From NCBI GenBank assembly GCA_024180945.1, contig JAKSGN010000003.1, positions 2,852,001 through 2,916,000 on the forward strand: 64,000 nucleotides of DNA. Reading direction: 5' to 3'. This stretch comes from Macrophomina tecta (lineage: Eukaryota; Ascomycota; Dothideomycetes; Botryosphaeriales; Botryosphaeriaceae). The position numbers were made by a program, and so were the translations under genes. Position 1 is the first letter of the stretch, and every line of letters begins with the position of its first letter. Shown one piece after another: positions 22,226-33,847 of this stretch. The notes beneath the pieces are model-generated. The model did not search any database, was not told the origin of the DNA, and saw only the letters and a list, made by a program, of their open reading frames with translations.

Positions 22226-23185
22226 ATTGGAAGAAAGTTACAGTGGGAGCCAAGGAAGCGAAGCAACAGTCAGAAGAGGATAATGTAGGATGCCAATCCC
22301 TAGCTTAAAATTGGTCCTAACAGTGGAGGATGCGGACTATATACGTGTACTGGCAAGAGAATTGCCGGATAAATAGCAAGGCGCCATGACAGGCCGTTTC
22401 TACGCACGGAAATGCCAGGAGCGTGTTTCCTCGTCTCCGTCGTCTCCATCGGCTTGGACTTAGGCTCGAGAAGCGGGTGCGGGGGTAGCGCGTGCGCTGG
22501 GAGAAACAGAGCTCCGTGCCTGAAATAGGAAAGCTCGCGGAAGGCAGATCCGGCTTGAAACATGAAACAGCTTCAGGTTGAAAGACGGGCTGGAATTCCA
22601 GCGTCCGCCGGTCCGCCTTTGCGCCTGGCGTGTGGCCGAATCGTCGACGCAGCAGTTGGTGCCTGCCTTTTCACCGCGAGTCGGTGACTCTGCATCTCAG
22701 CGACTTGCCATGCACGCCGCGCGACGTCATCGAGCGTTTGTCCCGAGCCTCGCGGGCTTTGCGGCTCGGTGGCGGTGGGTGGATTGCGCAGCGGAGCGCC
22801 TTGTCCTGCATCGCATAATCGATCGTCCGGTCCATGCAATATCCTGCGTTTCAGAGCACGCGAGAGGTGTGGAAGCGAATCATGGCGCTGCCGCTCGGTT
22901 GCTCGTATTTGAGGACCTTGAAGCCGCCATTGGGATAAGATGGAACCAATACTTCTTGCAGCACTCAACAACGAACGCGGAAATGGCTGCTCCTCCAGTC
23001 TCGCGTTACGCGCAGCAAACGCGCATCGAGCCGGGCCGTGGTCGAGGCTGATGGAATGGATGAATGGGGCCGCCGGCGTGGCCGGAGGCAAGTTTGCCTC
23101 GTTCCGTCAAGACTCCTTTCGAGGCTCCACAGAACTCCCGGACGTCGCCCGACCTTTGACCACCTGCCTGTAGCGCCTCCCCGCC
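22226..23185. other. Intergenic, divergent promoter region
   Basis: Spacer between the CE16 esterase and the prolyl hydroxylase. It contains a TATATA at 22338-22343. No coding region supported. Confidence 0.55.
22338..22343 (-). promoter_or_regulatory. Putative TATA box of CE16 esterase gene
   Basis: TATATA, 113-118 bp upstream of the esterase start on the minus strand. Inferred from position. Confidence 0.4.
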
Positions 23186-24110
23186 ATGGCGTTTAGCATT
23201 GGCTCCATCTTCCAGTACCTGTTCTACACCGTCGTTGGCTACATTTTCGTCGGCTCGCCCTTGTTGCGCATCTTCCTTGGCGGACGGCCTCCTGAGACAG
23301 ACGTTGCCGCCGCCTTTGCCAACACCGACCGCCTCGTTGTTCCCGACGAGAATCTGGTGTGTCCTGACTATGGCTACAACGTCCATATCCTCAGCCGGGA
23401 TCCGCTTGTCATATACATTCCGGACTTCCTAAGTGCTGATGAGGCCAAGCACATGGTCGACATCAGGTGAGCTGCGTACCGCTGCCCTGCCCGCGCTCCC
23501 AGCATCCTAACCGCTTCGCAGCGAGGGCAAATTCAAGCCGTCGACCGTCTGGACTGGAGGCGAGGAGCGGCTTGATGAGAGCGTGCGCGTCTCGGAGAAG
23601 GCCGAGATAGACCGCGACACGGTGGTGCAATGCATAGAGGAGCGCGCTCGTCTCTTCCAGGGTTGGCGGCCGTACACCTTCATCGAGAAGCTCTGGACGC
23701 AGCGCTATGGGCCCGGAGGCCACTATGTCCATCATTTCGACGGCCCAACCACAAGCCATCAGGGCGGCCGCATCTCAAGTTTCATGGTCTATTTGGATGC
23801 AAACTGCACGGGCGGCGGCACCAACTTCCCGCGCTTAGAAAGGCCGCCGGGTGCCGAGTGGTGCCAGTTCCTCGACTGTGAAGACGAGGAGAACGACGGC
23901 ATCACCTTCAAGCCGATTGGCGGCAACGCTGTGTACTGGGAGAACTTCCGCACCGATGGAACGGCCTACGAGGAGGCGTGGCATGCCGGCCTTCCGGTCA
24001 AGTCGGGAACGAAGATTGGGCTGAACATTTGGAGCTGGTACCAGCCCGGATATGACCCCAAGGCTGCCGCGAATGACGCTGCCAGTGCTGGTGAGAAGGC
24101 GGAGCTATGA
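23186..24110 (+). CDS. Prolyl 4-hydroxylase-like Fe(II)/2-oxoglutarate dioxygenase
   Basis: Two exons, 23186-23466 and 23522-24110, with a 55-bp intron, give 289 aa. An N-terminal hydrophobic segment (FQYLFYTVVGYIFVGSPLL, about 9-27) suggests a signal anchor into the ER or endomembranes. The P4Hc domain follows. Iron ligands are H165 and D167 (HHFDG) and H248 (WHAGLPV). K258 is the expected 2-oxoglutarate contact. The middle has TGGGTNFP and GNAVYWENF, standard for the P4H alpha-subunit-like family. The substrate is unknown: fungal members may hydroxylate secreted proline-rich proteins or translation factors. The C-terminal 20 residues are low complexity. Confidence 0.9.
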
Positions 24111-24879
24111 GAATGTACGTCAGACGAATGGATCAGCCCGCCCTCTGCAGAAGCAGCCGAAAGCAGGTGCTGCAGGCGGCGGGAGCATGTTATTTGCTTC
24201 GGAGAGAGAACAGAGGGTGCATGCTGGCAGCCGGAGTGGAGAAAGTGCCAGCTGGGCCTGCAGATCGCGCGTGTCACACCCAGCGGGCAGCAGGCAAATC
24301 ACCAGCGTAGAAATGAGAGATTTCGGCCAGAAGAATGAAGCACAAAGCGCGCTTGTGATTGCCCTCCAGTAGCACGTGATCCTCCCGTTCTTATCGCCGG
24401 CGCGTGCTTGTCCGTATCGCAGCGCCAGCAGTGCTCCCGCAGACACGGCTCAAAGGTAGCTCTCCTCCTCCGGCAGCGCCAAGTGAAGTGAGGGCTGAGG
24501 GCGCGCGACGGTTCTGCTCGATTCTCGCTCTCCTCACCGGTCACTGGAGCCTTGGCTCAGAGGCGTACCGTATCACAGCCCGCCCGCTGACGACCAGCCC
24601 CGAACCGCGCTAAGCCGCCAACGCCGCCCGAGCTCCTCTCCCCAGGCTACGACGCTCTTGAACCTCCTCCCGTCCTCACCTCACCTCCTCGCTCCCGACA
24701 CTCCACTCCCTTCTCCCCACCCGCCGCCCCAAGAGCTGGTCCTGCCCAGCTCTTCGCACTCCACTCCTCGACGCTACGCCGGTGAGGCTTCGAACGAGCA
24801 GCCTCCCGTTCCCCCTACGTCACTGAGCCAGCCAGTCACCGCCTCCGCCACAGCTGCTCAAGGCTGCCGCGTTCGCACC
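24111..24879. other. Intergenic, promoter of NBR1-like gene
   Basis: Tandem spacer with a pyrimidine-rich block (24600-24870) typical of fungal promoters just upstream of the next start. A CACGTG hexamer is at 24373-24378. Confidence 0.6.
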
Positions 24880-27800
24880 ATGGCCACCTCCGTGCCCGTC
24901 ACCATGGACACGCTCATCACCATTAAGATATCTATCCAGGGCAGCAACAGGAAGTTCAAGATCCCTATGCGCGATCTGGGAGCCGGTGTCTTGCCCGCCA
25001 AGGTCAGTTGATGCTAGCCGCGCGACCGAGCCAGCCTGATAGCTAGCTCGCTCCGCCGACGATTCCGAACCCTTCAGCTAACCCCTCCTCCTCCCCACTA
25101 GCTCCGCCAACTCCTCAACATACCCTCCAACCAGGAAGTCATCTTCGAGCGTTTCTCCGACAGCGCCGGCGCTTACATCACCCTCGATCCCGAGAACCCC
25201 CAGGTCTACAAGACGCTCTTCCGTGCCGCCAAGGCTAAGTTGAAGCTCCGCCTGCGCGCTACCATCGTCGACGAGCAAACTGAGCAGGCTTCAATGGACC
25301 CGCTGCAGTCGATGCTCGACGCCGGAAAGAGCATGCCGCCCATTCCGCTTCCGGTGCGCACTGCACCAGCTCTTCCCCAGCAGTCAGAGCCAGAGCCTCA
25401 GCCTCAGCCTACTCCTCAGGCGCAGTCCGACACTCCTACACACACTGGCACCATCCCGCTTTACCCGTACGCGCGGCTCCCGGCTTTCCACAAGACGAAT
25501 ATGCGGGCATCAAACCCGCCGCCGATGCCCCCGGCTCCCCCTACCAAACAGGAAGAGCTGGTGGATGCCGAGGGCGAGGCACCTGTTCCAAAGCCCTTCT
25601 CTCCACGCGACAGTAAGTCCGATCTCAAGTCTATATCGACGGCGACGCTGAAAATGGCAGACTTCTTTGCCGAGCTTGCCGACGAAACCCGTCAGCGAGA
25701 GCTTGCTGCCCACTGGAAGGAACGCCAGGCCAGCACCCTGTTCTCGTGGTCCGTCTACTGCAACATGTGCGACAAGCCCATGTCCAACGAGCACTACCAC
25801 TGCAGCATCTGCGATGAGGGCGACTATGATCTCTGCGAGGGCTGTGTTGCCTCTGGTCATCACTGCCCTGGTGAGGGCCACTGGCTCATCAAGCGTTTCA
25901 TCCAGGGTGGCAAGGTCACCAACAGCACCACCGAGAGGGTTGCTCCCAAGCCCTCGGAAGAGCTCAAGGTGGAGGCTCAGTCGGAGCCTAAGGAGATGCC
26001 CGGTGCTTTCACCACCGAGAAGTTCATGGCGGAGAGGAAGTCGGAACCCCAAGAGCCGGAGCAACCCACCCGGACCTGCAACTCGTGTGTGAAGGTGTTC
26101 CCGGAATCTAACTTTGTCACGTGCGTTGACTGCGAGGATTATGATCTTTGCATGTCATGCCATGTTGGCTCTCAACACGGCCACCACCCTGGCCACGCGT
26201 TCAAGCCTGCTGCTCCTGGCTCCAAGGTCGGCCCACTGGCGGAGTTCCTCTGCGCTCCGGGCCGCAACGTGCGCCATGCCGCTGTCTGCGATGGCTGTGA
26301 CAAGGTCAGCTTTGGTATACCCTTACTCACTTGATATGATTACTAATATAACTTCAGTTCATCTACGGCGTTCGCCACAAGTGCTTGAACTGCCCTGACT
26401 GGGACTACTGCGCTGAGTGCATCAAGAACGCCAAGTTCCGCCACCCCTCGCACCGCTTCGTTCCTATTTTCGATCCCCTTCCCGAGCCACGCACTCACAC
26501 GGTTCGTCACTTTGGCATCTACTGTGACGGTCCCCTTTGCAAGGACAAGATGAACCAGTCCTACATTGAGGGCGTCCGCTTCAAGTGCGCAGTCTGCTAT
26601 GACACCGACTTCTGCGCCAACTGCGAAGCCCACCCTAGCAATCGCCACAACCGCACTCACCCGGTCATCAAGTTCAAGACCCCTGTTAGGAATGTGAGCG
26701 TTACCACCATGGGCGAGGACAAGAACGGCGCTCCTCTTCCCAACCTCGGCGACGCGCCCCCTAGGAGGTCTTCCGTCGCCTCTGCTTCTGCCAACGCCGC
26801 CACTCAGGTCCGCACCATTGCCGACCTGAAGCCGAGCGAGGATATCGCGTCTAAGTCTGCCAAGGTCCAGATCAAGGACCTCCTCGCTGAACCTATTGAC
26901 GAGAAGATTCGGGTTGAGGATCTTCTTGCTAAGGCTACGCTGGATAGCCCAAAGTCTCCTGAGCCTACCGAGGAGAAGTCTGTTGCCGCGTCTGAGCTCA
27001 GTGCTCACTTCATTCGTGATACGATCTGCGACGGCACAAAGATTCCGGCCAACTCGAAGTTCCTCCAGGTCTGGACCCTTCGCAACCCCGGCCCTCACGC
27101 GTGGCCGGCTGGATGCTCCGTCCGCTACGTCGGTGGTGACAACATGCTCAACGTCAACAACGAGCACCCTTGCAGCACCACTGACATCGCCGAGGCTACT
27201 GAGAGCAACGTCATTGGTCGATCTGTCCAACCTGGTGAGGAGATATCGTTCAGCGTTCTGATGAAAGCACCTGCTCGCGAGGGGGTTTGCATCTCCTACT
27301 GGCGCGTGAAGACTGCTGATGGCACTCCCTTCGGCCACAGGCTGTGGTGCCACATTGAGACCACGAAGCCCATCCCCACTCCTCTTCCCGTCGAGTCTCC
27401 TCAGTCTTCAGACGCCGAGCGGACTTTGGCACGCCTGAGGGAGCTCCGAGAGCGCCGCCAGTCGAGGGTCCAGGAGACGGAGAACAGCCGTACCATGCAA
27501 CGTGAGGCGATGCAGGCGATGGTGAGCCGCATGCAGCGACTTCATGAGGCGCAGGAGCAGATGAAGCAGCGCCAGAAGGCGCTCAGGGCTGATCTCGCCC
27601 AGAAGCAGGCCGAGCGTGCTGCTGCGTCTGCCCCTGCCCCTCCTAAACCCACCGTTGAGGATGCTCCCGAAGTCGAGTCGTCTGAGGTGCCGGCCAAGGA
27701 GGCTGAGGAGAAGCCTGAGCCTGCTGCAGAGGGTAGCCAGATGATCTTCCCCACTCTCGAAAAGGAGTCTCCTGTGAACAGCACTCACGTTTCCAGCCCG

Positions 27801-27965
27801 CCGGTCGAAGCTGATAGGACCACCGTTGCTTCTACCTCGTTTCGTGACGAAGCTGAGATCTTTGAGGACGCTGAGACGGTCGACCTCGTTTCCAGCGACG
27901 ACGGCTTCCTCACTGATGAGGAGTACGACGTACTTGATGCCAGTGACTCGGAGTTCCCTGCGTGA
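24880..27965 (+). CDS. NBR1: NBR1-type selective autophagy receptor
   Basis: Three exons, 24880-25002, 25102-26304 and 26358-27965, all phase 0, give 977 aa. The order is: PB1 domain (about 8-97; KISIQGSNRKFKIPM, YITLDPENPQVYKTLFRAAK); a Pro/Gln-rich linker; four ZZ-type zinc fingers (YCNMCDK..., TCNSCVK..., AVCDGCDK..., IYCDGPLCK...); the NBR1 four-tryptophan domain (LQVWTLRNPGPHAWPAG to HRLWCHIE); a coiled, Arg/Gln-rich helix; and an acidic tail. The tail has TDEEYDVLDA, a good Atg8-interacting (LIR) core Y965-D-V-L968 with acidic flanks. It is the fungal orthologue group of animal NBR1, with predicted roles in selective autophagy and pexophagy. An alternative start at 24904 would remove eight residues. 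Confidence 0.93.
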
Positions 27966-28764
27966 AGAAAGAAATGAAAAGCGTGAAATCAAACGGGTCC
28001 TGGTCTGGTGTGGCCCCGTTGCATCAGGTTGAAAGTTTTCTTTTTCCAACTCTCTGCTCTTTACTAACTTCGGCGTGTATTCTCTCTGGATCGGCTCTGG
28101 CGCTTTGGCTAACTTCGATGATTTCACCCAACCACCAGCAATGGAATGGGAAGCAGTCACGCGCACACACTCCTTATGATGGATACGGATTAGGAACGAT
28201 GGGTCAAGGGTTGTGGGTATTTTCTGACGGTCTTATTTCTTCCTCTTCCGACAGACGTAGTTCGTGAATCAAATTGGGTTTTCGATCACCCGCTCGCATG
28301 CGCTGTCAAAATTCTGTGTCTTTGATTGTGTCCGAGCTGTTCCATTGCGATATGAAGCAAAAACCCATCTACTACGTATTCGTGCTTAACCGAAAGGAGT
28401 AAAGTCGCGGGCGCATTTGCGTCGGCCTATCATGACGCACTCGTCGCGGGGTGGATCTTTGACTTTTTCGATGTATCTTATCATTTCACCAATCATCACC
28501 TCTCATCTCCATATGATCCCCATGCCCTGGAGACGTCAGTCCTCAAGGCTGCTGTTGTCTCCATCACCACCTGTCTTTCGCCGTCGATCCCTCGTCACCG
28601 GTAGCCTACATCGGCCTCTAGATCGCTTTGTTCCCCTGCCCTCTTCTCTCACCGCTAGCCGTCACCGCCGCCACCCCACTTTCCTCCTCCATTCGTCATC
28701 CCTACTGCTCCGTGTAACAGCGAGGAGCAGGATCGATTATCGGTCCTTTAAACAGAGCCAGCGC
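27966..28764. other. Intergenic; may include an upstream extension of the HAD gene
   Basis: 3' flank of NBR1 and promoter of the HAD gene. The frame of the HAD start stays open upstream, with in-frame ATGs at 28513 and 28522, and would encode an Arg/Ser-rich leader. Confidence 0.5.
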
Positions 28765-30317
28765 ATGGAATTTTCAAGCATGGCGGCTCCCTCGAGAAGG
28801 AAAGATGAGCCGAGGCGATTCGCGCCGCTGAATCCGGAGAAGCGGGGTGTGGATGGTGTGCCCAGGTTGAGGGGCGTGGTGTTTGATGTGGATGGGACGT
28901 TGTGTGAGTGATTCTTTGTGTCCCTATTCTTCATTGTCATTTTTCTTTTTTCCTGGTGGAAGGGAGAGGATTGGACATATCTCTTTTTTGGTGTGCCCTG
29001 TTGTCTCTCTAGTCATCTTTACTATGTTTCTTGGGGAGGCGATGGAAGGTTGTCCCTTTTCGCCGCCTTATCAATCCATATTGTCAGGCTTTGTTTTTTC
29101 TTTTTCTTTTTCTTTTTTTTTTTTTTACACGCAGAGGATTGTTGCAATGACGTGCACGTGGTCTCTATTGTTGTCCGCGTTGTATGACCCCAGAGCTAAC
29201 GAAGGCATACGCCCAAGAAGGCGAGCCGCAGAATTACATGTTCGGCGAGATGAGGTACGTTTGAATAAAACTCGGCCCATTTCCTTGAAACCATGATACA
29301 ATGTTGCGCCACCCGGCGCCCCCATCAGCATCCCACGCCTTGGAGAAACGTGCAAGACTGAAGAGAATCTGCGAGCAGAGCCGCGCTCGGCATCGACAAG
29401 AAAACCGATATCCTTGACCACATTTACGCGCTCCCCTCGCCCGCCGACCAAGACGCCGCCTTCGACAAGATCCGCGCCATTGAGCGGCGCGCCATGGCGT
29501 CACAGAAGCCACAGCCGGGCCTCGTGCGGTTGATGGACTACCTGGACGGACGCAACATCCCGAAGGGGATTTGTACGCGGAATTTCGAGTACGCTCCTCC
29601 CATGTTGCACCCCCACCCCTCTCCCTCCCTCCCCCTCCCTTTTTCCGCTTTTTCTCTTCGAAGAACGAATCAAATCACAGATGTAGAACTGAGTCTTTTT
29701 TTTTTTTTTTTTCGGTGTAGCACGCCAGTCAACCACCTCCTGACCAACTTCCTCGCCGGCCACCGCTTCCACCCCATCGTGACGCGCGACTTCCGCCCGC
29801 CCAAACCCGACCCGGCCGGCATCCTGCACATTGCCGAGAGCTGGGGGTTCAAGAAAGAGGAGGGGCCCGGCGGTGGTGATGCAAGTGCGCTGATCATGGT
29901 CGGCGACAGCCTGGACGATATGACGGCCGGATACAGGGCGGGCGCGGCGACGGTGTTACTGGTGAATGAGGCGAATGCGCATCTCGCGCAGCATGAGCAT
30001 ACGGACTTGTGCGTGAAGCGGTGAGTGACTCGTTTTCCTTCATCATCATCATCATCATCCTCCTCCTCCTCCTCCTCCTCCTCCTCATCATCATCATCTT
30101 CTTCTTCTTCTTCTTCTTCTTCTTCTTCTTCTTCTTCTTCTTCTTCTTCTTCTTGGGGAGTGGCGGGAGGCAGAGAATGTGCACTAACTGTTTGGACCAC
30201 TGCAGGCTTGACGAGCTAGTCGAGATATTGGAAAATGGATTCGTGGGGCAGATAGGACAGGGTGAGGAAGAGCCGGACACACAAGCTCAGGCGGAGGAGG
30301 CCTTGAAGCGGTCATGA
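28765..30317 (+). CDS. HAD-superfamily phosphatase
   Basis: Five exons give 264 aa: 28765-28903, 29221-29254 (34 nt), 29379-29588, 29721-30020 and 30206-30317. Introns run 124-317 bp, unusually long here. HAD motif I is VVFDVDGTLC (D41, D43), split by intron 1 at the Cys codon. Exon 2 supplies EPQNYMFGEM. Motif II is near KGICTRNF, motif III in RPPKPDP, and motif IV in MVGDSLDDMTAGYRAG. This matches subfamily I HAD hydrolases, phosphoglycolate-phosphatase or pseudouridine-phosphatase-like. The substrate is not predictable. The start is uncertain: 28780 (MAAPSRRK) or an upstream in-frame ATG at 28522, giving a basic leader like a mitochondrial presequence, are alternatives. Confidence 0.85.
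30041..30154 (+). repeat. Compound trinucleotide microsatellite in an intron
   Basis: Runs of CAT, then TCC/CCT, then CAT, then about 18 CTT units occupy most of the last intron (30021-30205) of the HAD gene. The pyrimidine strand is the transcribed sense. Confidence 0.95.
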
Positions 30318-30590
30318 GCATAGGTATGGCAGATTTCCTGATAAGCCTGCTAGATCACAGTCTATGTAGTTGCTTCAAGTAGTAGAAGGCGTTTTGCAAC
30401 AAACGGGTTTCAATATTTTCCAGCTTATGCAATGCAGTCTCAAGAGCTAAGCAATCAACAGGTCAACGCCATAGGGATAAAAAGAAAGTATATTCAGGAA
30501 TACCCTAGCCGCCATTGCTAGCAGACGAAAAGCTGCCAATTTGCCCACGATCGCCCCGCTGTCCAACTCACAACCCAATCAATCACTCAC

Positions 30591-31934
30591 CTACTCGTAA
30601 GCTTCCGGGATCCGCACCTTACAGACTTGCGTCTCCACATGATCATGGAACGCACAATCCGGGCCCCTCCTCACGTCCATCAACTCATTCTGATGCAGCG
30701 CTGCCAACGCCTCCGCAAAGTCGACCGCCAGCTCCCCACCCTTCGCCACGACACCTCTCATGCTGTCCGAGAGCCTCGGCTCCCTCTCGCACAGGTACCT
30801 ATACGCCGCGGTACTGACGAGGAATCTGCGCAAATGATTCGGGCCCGACGTGTTCTCGAACACGTACTCGAGCCTGTAGGCGGGCGCCGTCATGTTGGAC
30901 TTGCGGTAGTAGGCGCGAATCTGGTCCATGACGTCGTTCTTGAGGCGCTCGACGCGGAAGCGCGTGGCGAGGACGTAGAGGCAGAGGTAGTGCTGCATAC
31001 TGTGGAAGTCGGTCGGGCCGCGCAGCTCGGCGCCGTAGAGCCAGCGCACGAAGAGCGCAAAGGCAAACTCGTCCAGGTCCGGGAAGGCGAGGATGGCGGA
31101 CGTGGGCGCGTCGGGCGATTGCATCGTCAGAAGCTCGGAGAAGTAGGGCGAGCGCGACATGAGCAGGTCGGTGTGGACTTTGAAGGCTTTGCCTGTTTGG
31201 CCCGCGAGGAGCTCGGTCACGGCTGTGCCAGGAATGAGGGTGCTGGGAAGGGTGGTGCGGTTAGCGTTGTGTTTCCTTTGTAGTTTTATAGGTGGTGATA
31301 TAGGCGCAGGGGAGGATTTGCGAGGTTGTTCAACGGGGTCAATGGTTTGGTTAACGTGTGGGTGAGTGGTGGGTATTGTGTATTGGTAGGAGAATGCGTT
31401 CACTCACTCAGCTCCACTGCATTTGTCAGACACTGGCCCGGCCACACCAGCCCTGGGGTTTTCGCTGGAGGGCTGCCGGGGGGTATTTGGCGGGCGGGCC
31501 GGGCCGCCCAGGCTGTGAGTTGGTACGGGAAGCTCGGTTTGAGACTCTCGGGTTGACACTGAAGGACGAAGAGTCTCGGCAAAATGGCGGACAGCAGATT
31601 TGACGCTCGCAGCGGACTCGCTGCGCTGGTTCCCTCGTCGAGCAGATGTGGGCTGGGAAGGAGCCAAGTTGGAGTTTGAAGACATCTCTGCCGTTGCTGT
31701 CTTTGTATCTGTCGGGGCCGGCCGATGAGCATCCGCCAGCGCAGACTTTATGCTGTATAGAGATAAAGCTCGAGACTTGGTAGAAGACTTGCGGGAAGGC
31801 CGTCGGGAAAGAGGACTGTGTTCTGAGGAGGTAGAGTTGTGAGGGATGGGAGAGTGACGGCTCGTTGTGGAGGCATTTTGCTGGAAATACGAAGGCAGGC
31901 GCATCGATAAGGCAGTGGCCATGAGCAGAACCAT
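30591..31934 (-). CDS. BTB/POZ domain protein
   Basis: Two exons, 31934-31408 and 31242-30591, with a 165-bp intron (donor GTGAGT, acceptor CCCAG), give 392 aa. Residues 1-175 are Ser/Arg/Pro-rich and probably disordered (repeated SRRPSRKSS, SARRGNQRSESAAS). The BTB domain starts around 178 (TELLAGQTGKAFKVHTDLLM, then SRSPYFSELL and FALFVRWLYGAEL), followed by a BACK-like helical tail (LYVLATRFRVERLKNDVMDQ). Many fungal BTB proteins of this build have no known role. Some act as Cul3 adaptors, but that is not shown here. The start could also be the in-frame Met at 31922. The intron is longer than most in the window, so the join is the weakest part of the model. It is convergent with the HAD gene. 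Confidence 0.78.
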
Positions 31935-32404
31935 AGTTGCTGGTGTAGGAGGGGAAAGAACGGCCCGGCGCCGATACACGCCGTCGCCAGCGCGAGATAT
32001 ACGCTGCTGGCGAGGGCCTAGAAGGCCAAGAACGACAAAGGAATCATGTTTGCGTGGTGGCGTCCAGCCTGTGGGGAAATATTTAAGACAGACCACCCAC
32101 CTAAGACATGAAGGCTATGATATCGACGGCCTTTTCGAGGCCAGAACATGAACAGCAACAAAAAAAGCGCTCTTCGCCAAGATAAGATCGCGTGATATTT
32201 TTATGAGACAGCACAACAGCTTTCTCCCCATGCCTTCGGGTGCCTATATTCCTGTAACGCCAACCTCCGCATGCAGCAGTCCAGACAGCACGGAGAAGAG
32301 ACAGAGCATGTGCACAACAACCGTGACCCAGAACCCTTGTATGAACTACAGCTACCCGTCCCAAGCGTCGTAATGCAGTGTGAATCGCGTCGCGTGCTCT
32401 TGAA
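31935..32404. other. Intergenic, nothing recognised
   Basis: 3' flank of ERV25 and promoter side of the BTB gene. Confidence 0.6.
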
Positions 32405-33273
32405 TCAGATGAGATGCTTTGATCTGAGGAGCTGCTGTTAGCTTCCACGCTATCAGCGGCGGGCGCTGAGAGGATATACCTGAAGTAAGCACGCAGATAG
32501 ACGACCTGCCATGCGCCAAGGCCGACGAGCATGCCCATGGTGCCAAAAGCAAACCACTTCACACGCTCGTTGGTGCTCTCGTTGGTGTCGCGCAGCTTCA
32601 TCTCGCGGGAACGCAAGTACTCCATCTCGCTGACAATCTCGCCAACAACCTCCTCGAGACGGCGCAGCTCGGCCTCGACGGGCTTGAGCTTCTCGGTGTT
32701 CTGGATAGCGTTCCAGTCCTTCGCGTCGGCGCCGATGTCAATGTCGAGCTCGATGTGGCGCACGAGGTTGCCGCGGTTCTCTGCAGAGGGAACGGTCAGC
32801 GCGGATCCGAAGACGGGTTGCCGGAGGGCATCTCGTAGGATGGACAGGGAGTCATACTGCTCTCGAGGATGTTCTCAAAGCACACGTCGAAGGCGGAATC
32901 GGCAACGGAGGTGAAGGCGTATCGATTCTCGCCCACAACGTCCTTGGGGCGGCCATAGTCGTTGCCAACGGCATCCTTGATCTGCAGCGGGGGAGCGTGC
33001 GGGTCAGCTGGGGAGAGCTCGAGCATGGACTGGGGGACAATTGCAGCGGGCAAGACTTACGTGCATGTTCAGACGCATGCCGTCGCCGCGCCAGCCGTCA
33101 GTAATGGTGGTGACGACGACCAGCTGGTCCTTCATGACGAAGTTGCGGATGCATCGCTCTTTGCTCGCCGACTCGTGGCCCGGGTGAGCTTGGATGTCGA
33201 ATTTGAGGGCCGAGGCGAAGGGCAGGCTGGCAAGGAGGAGCAAGCAGCTCAGGGCCCTGAGCAGCATCTCCAT
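32405..33273 (-). CDS. ERV25: p24-family cargo receptor ERV25
   Basis: Four exons, 33273-33061, 32981-32858, 32780-32480 and 32423-32405 (19 nt), with introns of 56-79 bp, give 218 aa. Residues 1-22 are a signal peptide. The GOLD domain carries the conserved Cys pair (KERCIRNFV and DVCFENIL). The heptad-rich stalk has HIELDIDIG and [20 protein letters not shown] single transmembrane span ([21 protein letters not shown]) leads to the short tail RAYFRSKHLI, typical of p24-delta/Erv25 with its aromatic COPII signal. The protein cycles between ER and Golgi in heteromeric p24 complexes, selecting cargo such as GPI proteins. The tiny last exon encodes the sorting tail. Confidence 0.95.
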
Positions 33274-33847
33274 GGTGGGCGAATCGGGGCGGAAAGCTGG
33301 TGGAGGGAGAGGCGGATTAGCTGTCGTGCGCTCGCCGAAAGGCCAAACGTAGCGTTTACTGTGATCTCCCTGAGCCGCCATGCACGCTCCTGGCCAGTGC
33401 GCCCGGGCGATTCAGGCACCAAGGCAGCCACATCCTCTCCGCCCTCTCTTCTCACCGCCCCAGGGCCCACCTCTCCCTTCCATCGATTCAAGACCGCCCC
33501 TGCATCCAAAGATCCTTCCTAACCCTGCGTGCCAATTGCAACGGCATCTCTCAGCTACGCCAAGGTGCCTTGAAGATCACGCAACACGACTCGTCAAAGC
33601 GAAATAATCTTCAGAAGCAGTACTCGACCGGGCGCCGTTGCAGAGCCTCCGTTCCGCGAAAGAGTTGCAGCCATTCAGTGTCATGATCCATCCGGAGTCC
33701 AATCTGTGCAGGCCCGAGACGACTTCCTCACAGTTGATAAGCACAACCACATCCAAGAGCTCAGGTTGTCTCGGCTTTTTGGGCCATCGTGTCATTATAT
33801 TATGTACAGTATGATACAGGTTGCTCCAATTAAAGCATTGCGTCCAT
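33274..33847. other. Intergenic, nothing recognised
   Basis: Tandem spacer between ERV25 and the AA1-like gene on the minus strand. Confidence 0.6.

Noticed and set aside
22573..23091. 172-aa and 157-aa overlapping frames on both strands
   Set aside because: Mutually antisense, Arg/Ala-rich, no recognisable domain.
29670..30280. Poly-Glu/Asp and poly-Lys frames on the minus strand
   Set aside because: They are translations of the intronic trinucleotide repeat.
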